From DASUZD01 sp036377055 (GTDB lineage: Bacteria; Actinomycetota; Thermoleophilia; Gaiellales; Gaiellaceae), in the NCBI GenBank assembly GCA_036377055.1, contig DASUZD010000277.1, forward strand, positions 1-8,827: 8,827 bases of DNA. Reading direction: 5' to 3'. Under the pieces are notes generated by a model, which was given only the letters and a program-made list of their open reading frames with translations, was not told the origin of the DNA and did not search any database. Below are positions 6,258 through 8,827 of this stretch, in pieces. Positions within the stretch are counted from its first letter, which is position 1, and the number at the start of each line of letters is the position of its first letter. The translations under genes were made by a program, and so were the position numbers.

Positions 6258-7142
6258 GTGACCGAGATCGGCACGATGCGCGTGAAGAGCGGTCTCGCCG
6301 AGATGCTGAAGGGCGGCGTGATCATGGACGTGACGACCGCCGAGCAGGCGCGCATCGCGGAGGACGCAGGCGCGGTCGCGGTGATGGCGCTCGAGCGCGT
6401 CCCGGCCGACATCCGGCTCGAGGGCGGCGTCGCGCGCATGGCCGATCCGGACAAGATCCGCGAGATCCAGGAGGCCGTGACCATCCCGGTCATGGCCAAG
6501 GCGCGCATCGGCCACTTCGTCGAGGCTCAGATCCTCGAAGCGCTCGAGGTCGACTACATCGACGAGAGCGAGGTGCTGACGCCCGCGGACACGGCGCACC
6601 ACATCGACAAGTGGCGCTTCACCGTCCCGTTCGTCTGCGGGTGCACGAACCTCGGCGAGGCGCTCCGCCGGATCGCCGAGGGCGCCGCGATGATCCGAAC
6701 GAAGGGCGAGGCCGGCACGGGCGACATCGTCAACGCGGTCACGCACATGCGGGCGGTGTTCGGCGCGATCAGGCGGCTTGGCGCGACGGACGAGGCCGAG
6801 CTCTACACGGAGGCGAAGAATCTCCAGGCGCCGGTCGAGCTTGTTCGCTTCGTCGCGGAGAACGGCCGGCTCCCGGTCGTCACCTTCACCGCCGGCGGGA
6901 TCGCCACCCCGGCCGACGCGGCGCTCTGCATGCAGCTCGGCGCGGACGGCGTCTTCGTCGGCTCGGGGATCTTCAAGTCGTCCGACCCGTCCATTCGGGC
7001 CAAGGCGATCGTGGAGGCGACAACGCATTTCCGCGACGCTGAGATCCTCGCGCGCGTGTCGCAAGGTTTGGGCGACGCTATGAGCGGCCTGAGCGCTGCG
7101 TCGATTCCCGCCGAAGAGCTTCTAGAGACACGCGGCTGGTAA
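6258..7142 (+). CDS. pdxS: Pyridoxal 5'-phosphate synthase subunit PdxS (lyase/synthase)
   Basis: PdxS builds pyridoxal 5'-phosphate from ribose 5-phosphate, glyceraldehyde 3-phosphate and ammonia delivered by the glutaminase PdxT, in a cytoplasmic dodecamer. The 294-residue protein is a full-length TIM barrel. The catalytic residues fall at the same numbers as I recall for the Bacillus enzyme: Asp24 in IMDVTT, Lys81 in VMAKARIGH (Schiff base with ribose 5-phosphate) and Lys149 in RTKGEAGTGD. The phosphate sites FTAGGIATPADA (210-221) and GVFVGSGIFKS (231-241) are intact and the protein ends in the usual R-G-W. GTG at 6258 gives MTEIGTMRVKSGL, matching the family N-terminus. No pdxT follows; the next gene is on the other strand and its end overlaps this one by 65 bases. 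PLP made here would serve enzymes such as the aminotransferase at 3429-4718. Confidence 0.97.
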   Translation: MTEIGTMRVKSGLAEMLKGGVIMDVTTAEQARIAEDAGAVAVMALERVPADIRLEGGVARMADPDKIREIQEAVTIPVMAKARIGHFVEAQILEALEVDYIDESEVLTPADTAHHIDKWRFTVPFVCGCTNLGEALRRIAEGAAMIRTKGEAGTGDIVNAVTHMRAVFGAIRRLGATDEAELYTEAKNLQAPVELVRFVAENGRLPVVTFTAGGIATPADAALCMQLGADGVFVGSGIFKSSDPSIRAKAIVEATTHFRDAEILARVSQGLGDAMSGLSAASIPAEELLETRGW

Positions 7143-8250
7143 TCAGGGCCGCGCCGACTGCGGCTGTCGCGAGCGCGAGCCGGATCCCGCCCGGGAGCCC
7201 GAACGGATCCACGAAGAGCGGGATCGCGATCGCGACGAGCGCCAGCGCGCGGCTGACGATCCCGCCTCGGCGGAGCGAAAGCCAGAGCGCCGGGACGAGC
7301 GGTAGAAGCGAGTAGATCCACGCGATCGGGAGCAGGGCGACCGACGCCCAGGCCCATGCGCACGCCGTCCATTCGTCGAGCCGGCCGCGCGACCGGAGGC
7401 GCGCGATCGACGAACCCACGACGGCCGCCACGAGGGCCGCAGCCGCGACGAGGCCAGCGGGGCCGAGGTGATGCGCGAAGGCAGGGAGGAGCGCGGAGTT
7501 CTCGCCGCGTCCCGCCTGCTCGTCGCCGACGGAGGTCGCGACCGACAGGTAGCGGCCGAACGCGCTCGGCCTGAAGACGGCCAGCTCGACGAGCGCGATC
7601 GCCCATACGAGCGCGAAGCCTCCGAGGACGCGCCAGCGCCGGAGCACGAGGAACGGCACGAGCGCGAGCGCCGGCAGGAACTTCGTCAGGGACGCTACGG
7701 CGATGGACGTGCCCGCACCGTCGGGCCGGTCGCGGAAGCGCCACGCGAGCGCGATCCCGAGCAGCCAGAGCGGCGTGAGCTGACCGAGCGACCAGGCGCC
7801 CGGAGGCCACAGGATCGTCAGCGGCGTCAGCGCGGCCGCGAGCTCGGGACGGGCGCCGAGGGCCCACCAGGCGATCCCGATCGCGACGAGCATCAGCGCG
7901 CCCCAGACGGCGGCAGCGACCTTCCACGGCATCCACGCAACGGGGAGGAGGAGCAGGAACGCCGTCGGCGGGTGCGTCGAGCGGTGGCTCGCGCGCCAGT
8001 CGAGCCCGACGCTCGCGTACGTGCGCGTCAGGACCGGGTACGGGTCGCCGCCGCGCCCGAGGGCGCGCGCGCCGTAGTAGTCCTGGACGAGGTCGACGGG
8101 CGGGCCCTCGCCCCGAAGCTGCGCCGCAGCCGTCCTGATCCCGCCGGTGATGCCCGGCTTGTCGGGATTCGACGGCGCGGGGAGGACCAGGACCAGAGCC
8201 AGCTCCACGACCGCCAGCCCGAGAAGGATCCGCCGCACGCCTCGGATCAT
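7078..8250 (-). CDS. Multi-pass membrane glycosyltransferase, GT87/DUF2029-like
   Basis: This is a 390-residue integral membrane protein with about nine to eleven hydrophobic segments (for example 8-24, 94-106, 113-131, 156-170, 182-203, 208-225, 263-282, 295-325, 333-347, 356-371). Family-like signatures are DLVQDYYGARALGRGGDPY (53-71), where the acidic residue before the second membrane span is the expected catalytic position, STHPPTAFLLLLP (91-103), and LGQLTPLWLL (155-164) followed by a Lys-Phe-Leu-Pro (190-193). These fit GT87 polyprenyl-phosphate-mannose-dependent transferases that build cell-envelope glycans. The start is ATG at 8250 with GGAG 8 bases upstream; the same frame stays open to 8544, but that extension is Arg/Ser-rich and runs antisense to the ankyrin gene. 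The last 65 bases overlap pdxS tail to tail. The exact donor and acceptor are unknown. Confidence 0.8.
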   Translation of the reverse strand: MIRGVRRILLGLAVVELALVLVLPAPSNPDKPGITGGIRTAAAQLRGEGPPVDLVQDYYGARALGRGGDPYPVLTRTYASVGLDWRASHRSTHPPTAFLLLLPVAWMPWKVAAAVWGALMLVAIGIAWWALGARPELAAALTPLTILWPPGAWSLGQLTPLWLLGIALAWRFRDRPDGAGTSIAVASLTKFLPALALVPFLVLRRWRVLGGFALVWAIALVELAVFRPSAFGRYLSVATSVGDEQAGRGENSALLPAFAHHLGPAGLVAAAALVAAVVGSSIARLRSRGRLDEWTACAWAWASVALLPIAWIYSLLPLVPALWLSLRRGGIVSRALALVAIAIPLFVDPFGLPGGIRLALATAAVGAALITSRVSLEALRRESTQRSGRS

Positions 8251-8398
8251 GAAGGTCGCTCCGGTTACGATCGCTTGCGCGCGAGGGCGCATCCGGTCCG
8301 CGGATAGGGCTGAGCCCACCTCAAGGGAGCACGGCTTTCGCAGGTCTCGATCTCTTTCCCGCCCGCCGCGGACACGGGCTCGACGGGAGGACGTCGCG
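8251..8398. promoter_or_regulatory. Divergent intergenic region between the membrane glycosyltransferase and ankyrin genes
   Basis: These 148 bases must hold the promoters of both divergent genes. The glycosyltransferase has GGAG at 8259-8262 (minus) and the ankyrin gene GGGAGG at 8385-8390 (plus). A small inverted repeat GGGCT-G-AGCCC lies at 8307-8317. I could not pick out a convincing -35/-10 pair on either strand. Confidence 0.4.
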
Positions 8399-8827
8399 AT
8401 GAACCTGGAGCAGCTCCGCAAGCAGGCGAAGGAGCTCGTGCGCGCCGCGCACGCGGGAGACCGCGAGGCGCTCGCGCGGCTGGGAGACCTGCCGCCGAAG
8501 CTCGCGAGCGCGCAGCTCGTGCTCGCGCGGGAGCACGGGTACAACAGCTGGCCTGCGCTCGTCGCGGCGGCCGAGGCGTCCGTCGAGAGCTTCGTCGTCG
8601 CCGCGACCTCCGGCCGCTGCGAGCGCGCGGAGCGGCTGCTCGCGGCGCGCCCCGAGATCGCGCGGGATCGCTGGGCCGCCCTCGTGCTCGGCCGCGGCTG
8701 GGACGGCGACGCGAACGAGGTGGGCGGCCCGCGCGCCTGGCCGCCGCTCCACTACGTCTGCCACTCGTGCTTCGCGAGCGTCGAGCTCGCGCGGGAGCTG
8801 CTCGACCGCGGCGCGGATCCAAACGCC
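8399..8827 (+). CDS. Ankyrin-repeat protein, partial (N-terminal 143 residues)
   Basis: This reading frame is open to the right edge with no stop. ATG at 8399 has GGGAGG 8 bases upstream. The protein begins MNLEQLRKQAKELVRAAHAGD, then KLASAQLVLAREHGYNSWPAL (35-55). This N-terminal module (a short helix pair with an A-x-x-x-L-A-R-E-x-G-x-x-S-W-P core) commonly precedes ankyrin repeats in soil bacteria, from memory. One clear repeat follows at about 116-143: PLHYVCHS, then VELARELLDRGADPNA. A degenerate repeat is likely at 63-90 (FVVAATSGRCERAERLLAARPEIA). It has no signal peptide, so it is probably a cytoplasmic protein-interaction protein. The partner cannot be told, and its neighbours give no hint. 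It diverges from the membrane glycosyltransferase gene. Confidence 0.85.
   Translation, partial: MNLEQLRKQAKELVRAAHAGDREALARLGDLPPKLASAQLVLAREHGYNSWPALVAAAEASVESFVVAATSGRCERAERLLAARPEIARDRWAALVLGRGWDGDANEVGGPRAWPPLHYVCHSCFASVELARELLDRGADPNA

Noticed and set aside
8251..8544. 98-residue N-terminal extension of the membrane glycosyltransferase
   Set aside because: It is Arg/Ser/Ala-rich, antisense to the well-supported ankyrin gene, and the ATG at 8250 has a ribosome site and starts directly before the first membrane span.
8265..8822. A 185-codon Arg-rich open frame on the minus strand at the right edge
   Set aside because: The plus-strand frame carries a recognisable ankyrin repeat and ribosome site; this one is its shadow.

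Overview
The window is very GC-rich, with almost every third codon position G or C. It uses GTG and TTG starts freely and mixes Shine-Dalgarno-led genes with genes that have none. Together with the protein flavours (a GabT/polyamine transporter block, a Cys-pair lipoprotein, a GT87-type membrane protein), this suggests a high-GC actinobacterium, perhaps of the Thermoleophilia/Gaiella type. The taxonomic placement is inference from composition and style, not from a marker gene.

Region 1 (1-4781, minus strand) is one probable operon read right to left. A promoter-like site at 4753-4781 is followed by a GABA-type aminotransferase, then the ATPase, the periplasmic-type binding protein and two permeases of a polyamine/GABA-family ABC importer. 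The last permease runs off the left edge. Coupling is tight. The ATPase starts at a TTG inside the end of the aminotransferase gene, the binding-protein gene overlaps the ATPase stop as ATGA, and 7 bases separate the binding protein from the first permease. The only real gap (83 bases, between the two permeases) holds a near-perfect GC hairpin that looks like a dispersed repeat. The likely job is to import putrescine, GABA or a related amine and deaminate it by transamination.

Region 2 (4794-5798, minus strand) is a putative esterase of the esterase-D/enterochelin-esterase type. Its start lies 35 bases from the divergent start of a small lipoprotein gene.

Region 3 (5834-7142, plus strand) holds the lipoprotein and then pdxS, the synthase subunit of the ribose-5-phosphate-dependent PLP pathway. 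A TAGAAT box made partly from the lipoprotein stop codon lies 7 bases before the pdxS GTG, which suggests a leaderless pdxS transcript. No pdxT follows. The aminotransferase uses PLP, the PdxST product, but this is a loose functional link rather than evidence of a system.

Region 4 (7078-8827) has a multi-pass GT87-like membrane protein on the minus strand, whose 3' end overlaps pdxS by 65 bases tail to tail. Diverging from it is an ankyrin-repeat protein that runs off the right edge. I saw no tRNA, rRNA, CRISPR array, insertion sequence or phage gene, and no gene-free stretch above 150 bases. Most of the window is ordinary metabolism and transport. I do not see convincing evidence of an undescribed system; the points worth a second look concern gene overlaps, start signals and one repeat.
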